Positions 52,378-62,700 of a stretch of 64,000 nucleotides of DNA are shown here, in pieces; position 1 is the first letter of the stretch; each line of letters starts with the position of its first letter. The notes beneath the pieces were generated by a model. It did no database searches. It saw only the letters and a list, made by a program, of their open reading frames with translations, and was not told the DNA's origin. Origin of the DNA: Chloroflexia bacterium SDU3-3 (GTDB lineage Bacteria > Chloroflexota > Chloroflexia > Chloroflexales > Roseiflexaceae); assembly GCA_009268125.1 (NCBI GenBank), contig WBOU01000005.1:248001-312000 (forward strand), given 5' to 3'. The translations under genes and the position numbers were made by a program.

Positions 52378-54234
52378 GTGGCAGGAATCCAACACGAAGA
52401 AGATGAGATCCTTGGGAAGGCATACGACGGGCGGCTAATGCGCCGCCTGAGCGTGTTCGTGCGGCCCTACTGGCGCAAGATCGCGGTGGTGATCGCGCTG
52501 CTGTTTGGCGCGGCCCTGGCCGAGCTGGCCCCGCCCTACCTAGTGAGCCGCGCGATCGACGGCCCGATCGCCCACGGCGACATCGCCGGGGTGACGCCGA
52601 TCTTCGCGCTCTACGTGGGCGCGCTGCTCCTATCGTTCGCGTGCCGCTACGCCCAGACCTACATCATGCAGTCCACCGGCCAGCAGGTGATGGTGGACAT
52701 CCGCATGACGATCTTTAGCCACATCCAGCGCATGAGCCTGTCGTTCTTCGACCGCAACCCGGTGGGCCGCCTGCTCACGCGGCTCACCAACGATGTAGAT
52801 GCGCTGAATGAATTTATCTCGCAGGGCATGGTGGCGCTGCTGGGCGATGGCAGTCGCCTGATCTTCATTATCATCACCATGCTGCTGATCAACTGGCGGC
52901 TAGCGCTGATCAGCTTTGCGGTGCTGCCGTTTGTCATCATCGCCACGGTCTTTTTCCAGCGGGTGATGCGCTCGTCGTTCCGCCAGGTGCGCCAGCGGCT
53001 TGCCCGCATCAACGCCTACCTGAACGAGCAGATCACGGGCATCCTGGTCACCCAGCTGTTCAACCGCGAGGAGCTGAGCCGCATTCGCTTCGCGGAGCTG
53101 AGCCGCGACTACCGCGCCGCGCAGTACCGCTCGCTGATGGCGTTCTCGGTGTTTTTCCCCACCGTCAGCTTCCTGTCGATCTGCGCCAGCGCGCTGCTGC
53201 TGAACCTAGGCGGGCCGGTGGTGCTGGCCGGATTCGCCACGCTGGGCACGCTGGTGGCCTTCATCCAGTACACCGACCAGACCTTCGGGCCCATCCGCCA
53301 GATCGCCGAGAACTACAACACGCTGCAGAGCGCCATGGCCTCGTCCGAGCGGATCTTCCGCATCCTCGACACCGAGGAGGACGTGCGCGACGCCGAGCAG
53401 CCGCAGCACCTGGCCAAGCCGGTGCGCGGCGAGATCGCCTTCAACAACGTGTGGTTCAGCTACAACGCCGAGGGCGCGGCGGCGGCCCAGGGCGACCCCA
53501 GCGCACATGCCAATTGGGTGCTGCGCGGCCTGTCGTTCAGCATCCCGCCGGGGCAGTCGGTGGCGATCGTGGGGGCCACGGGCGCGGGCAAAACCTCGCT
53601 GGTGAGCCTGCTAGCGCGCTTCTACGACATTCAGCGCGGCAGCATTACGCTGGATGGCGTGAACATCCGCGACCTGCCCCAGCGCGAGCTGCGACGCCAC
53701 ATCTCGGCGGTGCCGCAAGATCCAGTGTGCTTCAGCGGCACGGTGGCATCCAACATCCGCCTGCACGACAGCAGCATCAGCGACGATCAGGTGTACCGCG
53801 CCGCCCAGGTCGCCAACGCCCACCCCTTCATCGAGCGCCTGCCCGGCGGCTACGAGTTCGAGGTGCGCGAGCGCGGCTCCAACCTCTCGGTGGGCCAGCG
53901 CCAGCTGCTGGCCTTCGCCCGCGCGATCGCCTTCAACCCCGAGGTGCTGCTCATCCTCGACGAGGCCACATCCAGCGTGGACACCGAGACCGAGTCGCTC
54001 ATCCAGGAGGGGCTGGAGCGGCTGCTGCATGGCCGCACGTCGATCGTGATCGCCCACCGGCTCTCGACCATCCGCCACGTCGACCGCATCATCGTGCTGC
54101 ACAAGGGCAAGATCGTGGAGGACGGCAGCCACGACGAGCTGCTGGCCCAGCAGGGCTACTACCACCGGCTCTACCAGCTGCAGTTCGCCGAGCAGGCCGC
54201 CCAGCGCGACCTCTCGCAGCGCGAGACGACCTAG
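52378..54234 (+). CDS. ABC exporter half-transporter B (catalytic-site subunit)
   Basis: A 618-residue exporter, the partner of the preceding subunit. Six membrane helices span about 30-330. The ATPase has Walker A GATGAGKT and Walker B LLILDEATSSVDTE with the catalytic Glu, and the switch His in VIAHRLSTIRH. Its signature is LSVGQRQL rather than LSGGQ. It too has a short insertion (EGAAAAQGDPSAHAN) before the ATPase core. Having one subunit with Asp and the other with Glu after Walker B supports a heterodimer with one active site. A GTG start has GGAGG upstream. It ends with the terminator at 54236-54276. Confidence 0.92.
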   Translation: MAGIQHEEDEILGKAYDGRLMRRLSVFVRPYWRKIAVVIALLFGAALAELAPPYLVSRAIDGPIAHGDIAGVTPIFALYVGALLLSFACRYAQTYIMQSTGQQVMVDIRMTIFSHIQRMSLSFFDRNPVGRLLTRLTNDVDALNEFISQGMVALLGDGSRLIFIIITMLLINWRLALISFAVLPFVIIATVFFQRVMRSSFRQVRQRLARINAYLNEQITGILVTQLFNREELSRIRFAELSRDYRAAQYRSLMAFSVFFPTVSFLSICASALLLNLGGPVVLAGFATLGTLVAFIQYTDQTFGPIRQIAENYNTLQSAMASSERIFRILDTEEDVRDAEQPQHLAKPVRGEIAFNNVWFSYNAEGAAAAQGDPSAHANWVLRGLSFSIPPGQSVAIVGATGAGKTSLVSLLARFYDIQRGSITLDGVNIRDLPQRELRRHISAVPQDPVCFSGTVASNIRLHDSSISDDQVYRAAQVANAHPFIERLPGGYEFEVRERGSNLSVGQRQLLAFARAIAFNPEVLLILDEATSSVDTETESLIQEGLERLLHGRTSIVIAHRLSTIRHVDRIIVLHKGKIVEDGSHDELLAQQGYYHRLYQLQFAEQAAQRDLSQRETT

Positions 54235-54235
54235 C

Positions 54236-54276
54236 AAAAAGGCCCTCGCCGCTCATCCCAGAGCAGCGAGGGCCTT
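54236..54276 (-). terminator. Terminator shared by the ABC exporter and phosphatase genes
   Basis: AAGGCCCTCGC-GCTC pairs with GAGC-GCGAGGGCCTT around ATCCCA with one mismatch; it has a T-tract on the minus strand and short T run on the plus strand. Confidence 0.75.
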
Positions 54277-54290
54277 CCAGTACATCCTGA

Positions 54291-55001
54291 CTAGGGCAGC
54301 GGAAACGAGACCTGAAGGCGACGCGCCGAGTGCGTGATCGGCTGCTCGATCGCGGCCAGCACCAGGATGGTCATGTCGTCGGTCGGCGCGTGGCGGTCCA
54401 GCTCCAGGGCACGCGCGAGGATCTGCTCGCACAGCGCCTCGGCGCCCAGCTGCCTTTCCACCGGCCAGCCCGCCAGAAAGTTGCCGATCTCGCCATCTTC
54501 CTCAAACCGCTCGCCCGCCTTCAGCAGGCCATCGGTGAAGACCACCACATACAGATCGGGCTTGATAGCAATATCGACGATCTGGGGCTTTGTCATGGGG
54601 TGGATGCCGATGGGCTGCGAGCTTTCGCCATAGGTGCGCACGCCATGCCGGTCGAGCACAAAGAACGGGGCGGGGTTGTTGCGCGACACCAGAATGCTGC
54701 TCGACTGAAAATCCACCGACACAATATTCAGCGTAGCCGCCTCCTGGCCCATGCGGTAGGTGTAGAGGTAGTCGTGGGCGGTGCGGGCCGCCACGCCGTC
54801 GCGCGCGCCATCTTTCAGCTGCGCCATCGCGCGTGTCACCACCAGGTTGCTCAGCGATTTCGCGCCGCGACCGCTGCCCTGCCCATCCACCAGCACAAAC
54901 GAGAAGCCGCCGCCGGGCCGCTCGATCATCTCAAGCGTGTCGCCGCTCTCGGCCTGGCCATGGCGGGCCACCTTGGCAGCCGCGACCTGTAGTTCGATCA
55001 T
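54291..55001 (-). CDS. SpoIIE/RsbX-type PP2C-like phosphatase
   Basis: A 236-residue cytoplasmic phosphatase of the RsbX/RsbU catalytic class. The N-terminal AAAKVARHGQAESGDTLEMIER, VLVDGQGSGRGAKSLSN (metal-binding Asp-Gly), RNNPAPFFVLDRHG and VVFTDGLLKAGERF are the fold's conserved pieces, and DDMTILVLAA near the end carries the last metal Asp. There is no regulatory N-terminal domain, so it is close in size to RsbX. It may dephosphorylate STAS proteins such as the HAMP-STAS sensor at 44.1 kb; that link is inferred. AAGGCGGATG precedes the ATG. It is divergent from the cyclase-like gene. Confidence 0.87.
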   Translation of the reverse strand: MIELQVAAAKVARHGQAESGDTLEMIERPGGGFSFVLVDGQGSGRGAKSLSNLVVTRAMAQLKDGARDGVAARTAHDYLYTYRMGQEAATLNIVSVDFQSSSILVSRNNPAPFFVLDRHGVRTYGESSQPIGIHPMTKPQIVDIAIKPDLYVVVFTDGLLKAGERFEEDGEIGNFLAGWPVERQLGAEALCEQILARALELDRHAPTDDMTILVLAAIEQPITHSARRLQVSFPLP

Positions 55002-55365
55002 AGCGCATCCGCCTTATGAAAGTTCGCTCACAAGATCGTGAGGATTGTTAAAGAAAATGGCTGCGCAGCAGTGGAGACAGCCATAGGTATTGTATCACAG
55101 CGAAGCCGTACCAAAGCCTTAGAGAAGCGGATGATTACCGCCAAACGATAACAACAAAGCGACCTGATTGACACCGCTTCGCAATACAAACCATTGTACA
55201 AAAGCTCATACTATACTCGTTTAGATCAACAATAGTGTTTGTAGCGCAAAAAAGGCATCTTTGGCTCGGGCGGCGAGCGCGCTCGCCAAAGGCCGCACGC
55301 ATCAACCATCCGCTGTTCCATGTCGTTCATAGCCACCCCAGCGCCGCTCGATAAGGACGCCCACC
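55002..55365. other. Divergent regulatory region
   Basis: About 360 bases, AT-rich in parts, with no gene. A TACAAT on the minus strand (55094-55089) is a possible -10 for the phosphatase. TATACT at 55212-55217 is a possible -10 for the cyclase-like gene. A TTGACA at 55168-55173 lacks a well-spaced -10. Confidence 0.45.
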
Positions 55366-58300
55366 GTGAACCAGCCCGACCCGCTGCCAGTCCACATCCC
55401 CGATCGGCTCCGATCGCTGCTCGCCCTCGGCAACACCGAGCGCGCCGCCCAGATCGCCGCCGAATCGGCCCGCCTGCACGACGAGCTGCGCAGCCTGGCG
55501 GCCTATATCCCCGCGATCATCATCCAGCAGCAGCTGCGCGACCCAGCCCCAGGGCGCGTGCGCGGCGAGTACTGGGATGGCAGCGTGCTGTTTGCCGACC
55601 TGTCGGGCTTCACCGCGCTCTCCGAGCGGCTCAGCACGCTGGGCAAGCAGGGCGCCGAGGAGATCTCGGGGATCATCAACCAGCTGTTTGGCGCGCTGGT
55701 CGACGATATCCTGCGCTATGGCGGCACCGTGCTCAAGTTTGGCGGCGATGCGATCACCGCCTTCTTCGCCGAAGAGTCGCTGGGCCAGCAGCACGCCGCG
55801 CTGGCCACCAGCGCGGCCCTGGCGCTGCAGCAGCGCATGCAGAGCTTCGCGCAGACCGAGACGCGGGCGGGCACCTTCCGGCTCCAGCTGCGCATCGGGG
55901 TGCACAGCGGGCGCGTGTTCGCCGCCCAGGTGGGCGACGCCGAGCATATCGAGCTGGTCGTCACCGGGCGCAACATCAACCGCGTGGCGCTCGCGCAGGA
56001 GATCGCCGAGACCGGGGAGATCGTGATCTCCTCGGCCACCCACGCGCTGATCGAGGGCGCGCAGACCGAGGAGCGCCACGCCGGGTTCCGCCTGCTCACC
56101 GATTTCCCCCAGGCTACGCCGCCCGCCCAGGCCAGCCAGCCGATCTGGCAGCCCGGCCCACCATCATTTGCCCAGCTCTGCATGCTCGACGCCTACGCCG
56201 AGGCGCTGCGGCCCTACCTGCCGCGCCAGCTGCCCCACCGCTTCCTGGGCGACACCCCCGACGAGTCGGGCGAGTTCCGCCCCGTCACCGTGCTGTTCGC
56301 CAACTTCCTGCCCTTCAGCAGCGCCCTCGACATCCTGGGCGAGAACACCGCCACCGCCGCGCAGGTGCTCAACGCCTACTACCAGCGCGCCCAGTCGGTC
56401 GTCCACCGCTACGGCGGCATCGTGAACAAGGTGGACATGTACACCTACGGCGACAAGCTGATGGCCCTGTTTGGCGCCCCCAGCGCGCACGAGAATGACC
56501 CCGAGCTGGCGGTGCGCGCCGCGCTCGACCTGCAGGCCGAGCTTGAGCACACCAACGCCGAGATCCTGGCGCTGCTGCGGCCAGCCGCCAAGGGGCTGCT
56601 GGCGATCGACGAGCGCTTTCTCAAGCAGCGCATCGGCATCAACACCGGCGTGATGTTCGCCGGGCTGGTGGGCAGCCAGCAGCGCCGCGAGTACACCGTG
56701 ATGGGCCAGCACGTCAACCTCGCGGCGCGGCTAATGTCGGCGGCGGAGGAGGGCAGCGTGGTGCTCTCGCCATCCACCCGCCGCGCCGTCGAGCGCCACA
56801 TCGCGCTGCGCCCGCTGGAGCCGATCCGGCTCAAGGGCATCGCCGAGCCGGTGGCAGCAGCCCAGGCCATGCGCCCGCTCGACTTCAGCCAAGATCTGCC
56901 CACCGGCCTGGCCAGGGCCGGGCTGGTGGGGCGCGCCGCCGAGCGCGAGCAGCTGCTGGCGATCGCCCGGCGAGCGCTGGCGGGCCAGGGCAGCGTGGTG
57001 TCGATCACCGGCGAGGCCGGGATCGGCAAGTCGCGCCTGATCGAGGAGCTGCTGCGCCACATGGTGCTGCAGAGCGCCGACCCAACCCAGCCGATGCCGC
57101 CGTTCTTCCCCTACAGCGTGGAGTGCCAGAGCTACGAGCAGAACACGCCCTACGCGCTCATCCGCCAGATGCTGCGCCAGGTGCTCAATCTCGACTTCTT
57201 CGAGAGCCTAGGAGACACGCGCTCGATCGAGCGCCGCATCCGCGAGTTCGCCCCCGACCTCATCCGCTTCACGCCGCTCTTGTCCGACCTGACGGTGGCC
57301 CACATCGCCGACACCGAGCTGACGGCGGCGCTCAGCCCCGAGCAGCGCCGCGACCGCGCCCGCGAGCTAGCCGAGGCGATCTTTCTCAGCGCCGCACGCC
57401 AGCAGCCGATCGTGTTCATCCTGGATGACCTGCACTGGGCCGACGCATCATCGCTCGATCTGCTGGCCGGGCTGGTGCGCCACGCCGCCGACACGCCGCT
57501 GCTGATGCTGCTGAGCTACCGCCGCGACAGCGGCGCGGTCGACCGCTGGGCCAGCCTGCCAAACGCCAGCCACATCGCCATCGGCGAGCTGTCGCCCGAG
57601 CTGAGCGCCAGGCTGGTCGAGCAGCTGCTCGACAGCCCGCTGCCAGCCGACATCGCCCCGCTGATCGAGAAGACCCAGGGCAACCCCTTCTACATCGAGG
57701 AGGTGATGCACAGCCTGATCGAGTCGGGGCTGCTGGTGCGCAGCGCCGAGCGCGGCTGGCAGTTCACCATGCCGATCGATCAGGCCGCCATCCCCGACAG
57801 CATCGAGGGCGTGATCATCGCCCGCCTCGACCGGCTCGAAGAGCGCAGCCGCGAGATCCTGCAGGTGGCATCGGTGGTGGGGCGGCGCTTCCCCTACCAG
57901 GTGCTCAGCGGCGTGCTGCTAAAAACTGACGATGTGAAAGAGAAGCTGGGCAGGCTCACCGACGCCGACCTTATCCAGCTAGAGGAGATCGAGCGCGAGC
58001 TTTCGTACCTATTCAAGCACGCGCTCACCCGCGACGTGGCCTACGAGGCCATCCTCTACGCCCGCCGCCGCGACCTGCACCGCCGCGTGGCCCGCCAGAT
58101 CGAGACGCTCTACCCCGAGCGCCTCGACGAGCAGCTGGGCGTGCTGGCCCACCACTACCTGCTGGCCGAGCAGTGGCCGCAGGCGTTCGAGTACCACATG
58201 CGGGCGGGCAGGCAGGCCCAGGCGCGCTACGCCAACCGCGAGGTGATCGCGTTCTTCGAGCGCGCCAGGCAGGTGGCCGAGAAGCTGCCCGCCAGCGCCG

Positions 58301-59595
58301 AGCTTGGCCACGCGCTGGTCGAGGTGCACGAGCGGCTCGGCTTTGTCTACGCCCTGACCGGCGAGTACGACGCCGCGCTCGGCCACTACCAGCACGCGCT
58401 CGACCTGCTGCACCAGCAGCCCGACGATATGGTCGGCGACGCCGTCGATGGCGTGATTCGGCTGCACCACCACATCGCCCGCATCTACGAGAAGCGCGCC
58501 GACTTCGAGACCGCATCGGGCTGGATCGAGCGAGCGCTGGTCTTCGACCCCCAGATCCAGAGCGTGGAGAGCATCCGCGGGCTGCTGCTGGGCGCGGGGC
58601 TGCACAAGCGCCAGGGCCGCTACTTCCAGTCGCTGGAATGGAGCGAGCGCGCGCTGCAGCTGGCCGATAGCGCCGGGCACCTGCGCGAGAAGGCCCAGGC
58701 GATGAAGGCGATCGGCAACATGCACCGCACGCTGGGCGACAACACCCAGGCGCTGCCGCTGCTCAACCAGTGCATCGCGCTCTACCAGCAGACATCCGAC
58801 CTGATCGGCCTTGCCGATGCCCATAACGATCTGGCCAACACCCACTACGATCTGGGCCAGCTCGACCTGGCCGACACCCACTACCGCGCCGGGGCCGAGA
58901 TCAAAGAGCGGATCGGCGATGTCTACGGGCAGGCCATGATCGCCAACAACCTGGGCGAGCTCTACCGCCTGCAGAACAAGCTCAACGAGGCCATCGAGTC
59001 GTACCAGCACAGCCTCCACAAGTTCGAGCAGCTCGGCTCGCTCCACGCTGTCGGGCTACTGCACATGAACCTGGGCGCGACCTACATGCTGCTCGACCAG
59101 CTCGACACCGCCGAGCAGCACTTCTTCCAGAGCACCGACCTGTTCGAGCGCGCCAACGCCGAGGATTTCCTGCCCGAGCTGGAGCGCTACCTCGCCGAGC
59201 TGCAGATGCGCCGGGGCGACACCCCCAGGGCGCTGCTGGCCGCCGAGCTGGCGCTGACCACCGCCATCCGCCTTGAGGCCCGCGCCGAGGAGGCGATCAC
59301 CCGCCGCGTGCTCGCCTCCATCCACCTGCAGAACGGGCGATACGCCGAGGCCTGGGATGAGGTTTGCCAGAGCGCGCAGGCGCTGCGCAGCGCTGCCAAC
59401 CCGCTCGAAGAGGTGCGCGCGCTGCTGCTGAAGGCGCGGATCGCCCCCTACCTTTCGTCCTATGATCATGGGCAGATAGCGATCGACGATGCGCACCGAC
59501 TGCTGCAGAGTATCAGCGCCCCGCACGAGCAGCGCGAGATCGCCCAGATCGCCGAGCAGCACCGCTACACCCTGCCAGCGCCCACGGTACGTTAG
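55366..59595 (+). CDS. Guanylate/adenylate cyclase-type, AAA ATPase and TPR signalling protein
   Basis: A 1409-residue cytoplasmic protein. Class III cyclase homology domain 1 is at about 70-215 with metal residues D78 (LFADLSGF) and D128 (KFGGDAIT). Domain 2 is at about 302-510: its first metal Asp is replaced (N313 in LFANFLPF) though D363 (TYGDKL) and HVNLAARL remain. An AAA_16-type ATPase follows from about 522 (LVGRAAEREQLL, Walker A GEAGIGKS at 549-556, Walker B FILDDLHWADAS). About 940-1400 is a run of tetratricopeptide repeats (GDVYGQAMIANNLGELYR). The layout matches cyclase-ATPase-TPR regulators common in Chloroflexi and myxobacteria. The GTG start has AAGGA upstream. The second cyclase domain is unlikely to be fully active alone. 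Confidence 0.9.
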   Translation: MNQPDPLPVHIPDRLRSLLALGNTERAAQIAAESARLHDELRSLAAYIPAIIIQQQLRDPAPGRVRGEYWDGSVLFADLSGFTALSERLSTLGKQGAEEISGIINQLFGALVDDILRYGGTVLKFGGDAITAFFAEESLGQQHAALATSAALALQQRMQSFAQTETRAGTFRLQLRIGVHSGRVFAAQVGDAEHIELVVTGRNINRVALAQEIAETGEIVISSATHALIEGAQTEERHAGFRLLTDFPQATPPAQASQPIWQPGPPSFAQLCMLDAYAEALRPYLPRQLPHRFLGDTPDESGEFRPVTVLFANFLPFSSALDILGENTATAAQVLNAYYQRAQSVVHRYGGIVNKVDMYTYGDKLMALFGAPSAHENDPELAVRAALDLQAELEHTNAEILALLRPAAKGLLAIDERFLKQRIGINTGVMFAGLVGSQQRREYTVMGQHVNLAARLMSAAEEGSVVLSPSTRRAVERHIALRPLEPIRLKGIAEPVAAAQAMRPLDFSQDLPTGLARAGLVGRAAEREQLLAIARRALAGQGSVVSITGEAGIGKSRLIEELLRHMVLQSADPTQPMPPFFPYSVECQSYEQNTPYALIRQMLRQVLNLDFFESLGDTRSIERRIREFAPDLIRFTPLLSDLTVAHIADTELTAALSPEQRRDRARELAEAIFLSAARQQPIVFILDDLHWADASSLDLLAGLVRHAADTPLLMLLSYRRDSGAVDRWASLPNASHIAIGELSPELSARLVEQLLDSPLPADIAPLIEKTQGNPFYIEEVMHSLIESGLLVRSAERGWQFTMPIDQAAIPDSIEGVIIARLDRLEERSREILQVASVVGRRFPYQVLSGVLLKTDDVKEKLGRLTDADLIQLEEIERELSYLFKHALTRDVAYEAILYARRRDLHRRVARQIETLYPERLDEQLGVLAHHYLLAEQWPQAFEYHMRAGRQAQARYANREVIAFFERARQVAEKLPASAELGHALVEVHERLGFVYALTGEYDAALGHYQHALDLLHQQPDDMVGDAVDGVIRLHHHIARIYEKRADFETASGWIERALVFDPQIQSVESIRGLLLGAGLHKRQGRYFQSLEWSERALQLADSAGHLREKAQAMKAIGNMHRTLGDNTQALPLLNQCIALYQQTSDLIGLADAHNDLANTHYDLGQLDLADTHYRAGAEIKERIGDVYGQAMIANNLGELYRLQNKLNEAIESYQHSLHKFEQLGSLHAVGLLHMNLGATYMLLDQLDTAEQHFFQSTDLFERANAEDFLPELERYLAELQMRRGDTPRALLAAELALTTAIRLEARAEEAITRRVLASIHLQNGRYAEAWDEVCQSAQALRSAANPLEEVRALLLKARIAPYLSSYDHGQIAIDDAHRLLQSISAPHEQREIAQIAEQHRYTLPAPTVR

Positions 59596-59710
59596 GTAGC
59601 TGCGCCCCCCTCCACCCAGGCGACAAAAAAACAGCGTATTGCCGTTCTAACCCATAGCTGGCACCTGTTGGCATCAACGCAACCGGCGCTCATACCAAAG
59701 GAGCACTCTT

Positions 59711-62700
59711 GTGAATGTCGTATCCCCCACCCAGGCGCTCCATCGGGCGCGGCTCGTGCTGGCGCTGCTGGCGGCGGCGAGCCTCGCCCCCAGCGCCACC
59801 ACCCATGCCCAGCCCGCTACTGTGGAGGTAGCCACCGAAAGCGAGCCTAACAATCTCACCAGCCAAGCCAACCCGCTCTCGCTCAGCAGCGGCAGTATCA
59901 CCGTCAGCGGCACCATCGACGATGCCGCCGCGCCAGCAGGCGATGAGGGCGGCATCTACGGCGACTGGTATGTGATCACCAGCGATGTGCCGGGGGCTAG
60001 CATCAGCATCCGGCTCTCGCAGCTGCCCGCCGACTACGATGTGGCGCTGGTGGCCGACCCCACCACCGTGATCACGAACAGCGACGGCATCGACCTGAGC
60101 CAGATCGCCGACACCGGCAGGCTCGAATCCACCGGCAGGCTCGAATCCACCGGCAGACTTGAGTCCACCGGCAGGCTCGAATCGATCGGGCGGCTTGAGT
60201 CCACTGGCAGGCTTGAGTCGACCTCCACCAACACCGGCACCAGCGCCGAGAGCATCGACGCCTACCTGCCCACCGCAGGCAAACACTACATCCTGGTCTA
60301 CAGCGCCACCGGCCAGACCAGCGACAGCCCCTACGAGCTGAGCGTAAGCCTCACACCGGGCGCGCTAGCTGTGCCCGCACAGAAGGCCACACCCGTCAAC
60401 ACCTTCACGGGCAGCCCCGACACCAGCATCAAGACGCTCTACCTCTACCACAGCCTGCGGATGCAGAATATCTATAACCCCTCGGGGGAGGACGCATCCG
60501 TCAGCTCCAACATCTCGGCGATTGTCGCGATACTGAACAGCTCGTCGAGCAAGCTGCTGTCGACGACCAATGTCAAGGGCATCGGTGTCGATCTGGCGGG
60601 GTACAACGCCCCGCTGTACTACAACGACGGCAACCTCTCCGCGCTCTACGATCAGTGGGATGGATCGAAGTTCCAGCCGCTCTACGCCAACGAGGTCGCA
60701 ACCCAGATCTCGTATATTGTTAACCAGCTGATCAGCGATCTCTACCCCAATGTTGAAAATATCGTGCTGGTGGGCGGCGATGACATCATCCCGTTCTTCC
60801 GCGTGCCCGACGAGACCACCATCGCCAACGAGAGCGAGTACTACGGCCAGCTCAACGATGGCCAGTCGAGCTTCAGCCCCGACAGCACGCTGGGCGGAAG
60901 CCTGTTTTTCAACATGATCCAGACCGACAACTACTACGCCGATAGGCAGCCCACCCGCTGGCGCGGGCGCGCGCTCTACATGCCCGATCTGGCCGTCGGG
61001 CGGCTGGTCGAGCAGCCGAAAGACATCCGCAGCTACCTGGAGAGCTACGAGTACTCGCTCGACCCCGACCGCTTCTTCATCCGCGCCGACCGCGTAGATA
61101 CCGACAGCGGCGGGGTGGTGCACCAGGGCGCGGCCTTCGTCACCGGCTACGATTTCCTGAGCGACCAGGCCACCCGCATCGCGATGCGCTTCAAGGCCTA
61201 TGGCTTCAGCCCAACCACCAGCGCAACCCCGCCGCTCCACCCGCTGTCGGTGCTCAACGATGACACCTGGGACAGCGAGGATCTGGCCAAGGTGTGGTTC
61301 AGCGGTCGGCTCGCGCAGTTTGGCGACGGCTACACCGTGCAGAACAAGCACCACCTCACCTCGCTCAACGCCCACTTCACCCACTACGGCATTTTCCCGG
61401 CCCAGGGCGACACCATGCTGTACGCCGAGCGCATCTACACGCCCACAGCCGCCTACAGCACCACGCTGTTCTTCGGCGACCTGAATAAGACGCCCGGCAA
61501 CCGCGCCTCGCCCACCAACTCCACATCGCTGATCTGGTCGATCGGCTGCCACTCGGGGCTGAGCGCCCCCGACGAGTACTTCTACGACCCGCAGTTCCAG
61601 GCCGATTTCCCGCAGGCCACGCTGAAGCAGGGCGGCAACTGGATCGGCAACACCGGCTTCGGCTATGGCGACAGCGATCTTGTGGCCTATAGCGAGAAGC
61701 TCTCGGACCTGTTCACCGTGATGATCGGGCGCAAAGTGCTCAACCAGATCGGGGCCTACCAGGGCGTGCCAATCGGCGCGGCGCTGGTGCGGGCGAAGCG
61801 GGCCTACCTGCAGGATGCCAGCGTCGGCAGCTTCAGCGTCTACGACGAAAAGGTGCTGCTGCAGTCCACCCTCTACGGCCTGCCCTTCATCCGCGTGCTG
61901 GTGCCCAACCCACAGGAGCCATCCCGCGACCAGATCGGCAGCTACGACGCCCCGGCGCGCCGGATCAGTGTCGACCCCAGCGCGCTGCCCGCCGTGTTTA
62001 CCCGCACGATCACCTTCACCAACCAGTTCCTCACGCCCGACGGCAGCGCAGGCGAGGTGCCCGATGTGGTCAGCAAGGTCCGCGACAGCATCGCCCCAGG
62101 CGAGGAGATCACCGTCAAGGGTAGCCGCCAGATCATGCTGGGCAAGCCGGTGCTGCCGAGCCTGCCGTACGACATCACCCTGGTGTCCTCCAACGGCAGC
62201 CAGCGCTACCAGCCGCGCGGCGTGCGGGTAAAAAGCGCCATCACGCTGCCCGACCTGAGCCGTGTTGACCCGCATGTCACCACCATTGTGAGCGACACCA
62301 TCCTGCCGCACCAGCAGGATGACCCCGATATGGCGCTGATCGGGTCGTGGCTGCCCGAGGTGCCCTTCACCCAGCAGAGCATCCACCAAGAGCTGGGCGG
62401 ACTGGATGTGGTGACCAGCACGCTGCTGATCAACCCGGTCCAGTTCCGCGCCACCGACACCGAGCGTGGCTGGATGCGCCGCTTCGGGCAGATGGTGTTC
62501 GAGATCACCTACCTCGACCCAAGCGACCCCAACGGCCCGGCCCTGGAGAGCGACACCCTGCCGCCGCTGATCCGCAACGTGCAGTTTGGCACACTGCGCA
62601 GCCAGGCGCGCGCTGCGGGCGCGGTCAGCATCAGCGCGCAGGTGAGCGACAACACCGGCATCACCAGCGTGCAGGCGTTCTACACCGGCGATGGCAAAAA

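Noticed and set aside
55168-55196. TTGACA at 55168 as promoter of the cyclase-like gene
   Set aside because: No acceptable -10 hexamer lies 16-18 bases downstream.
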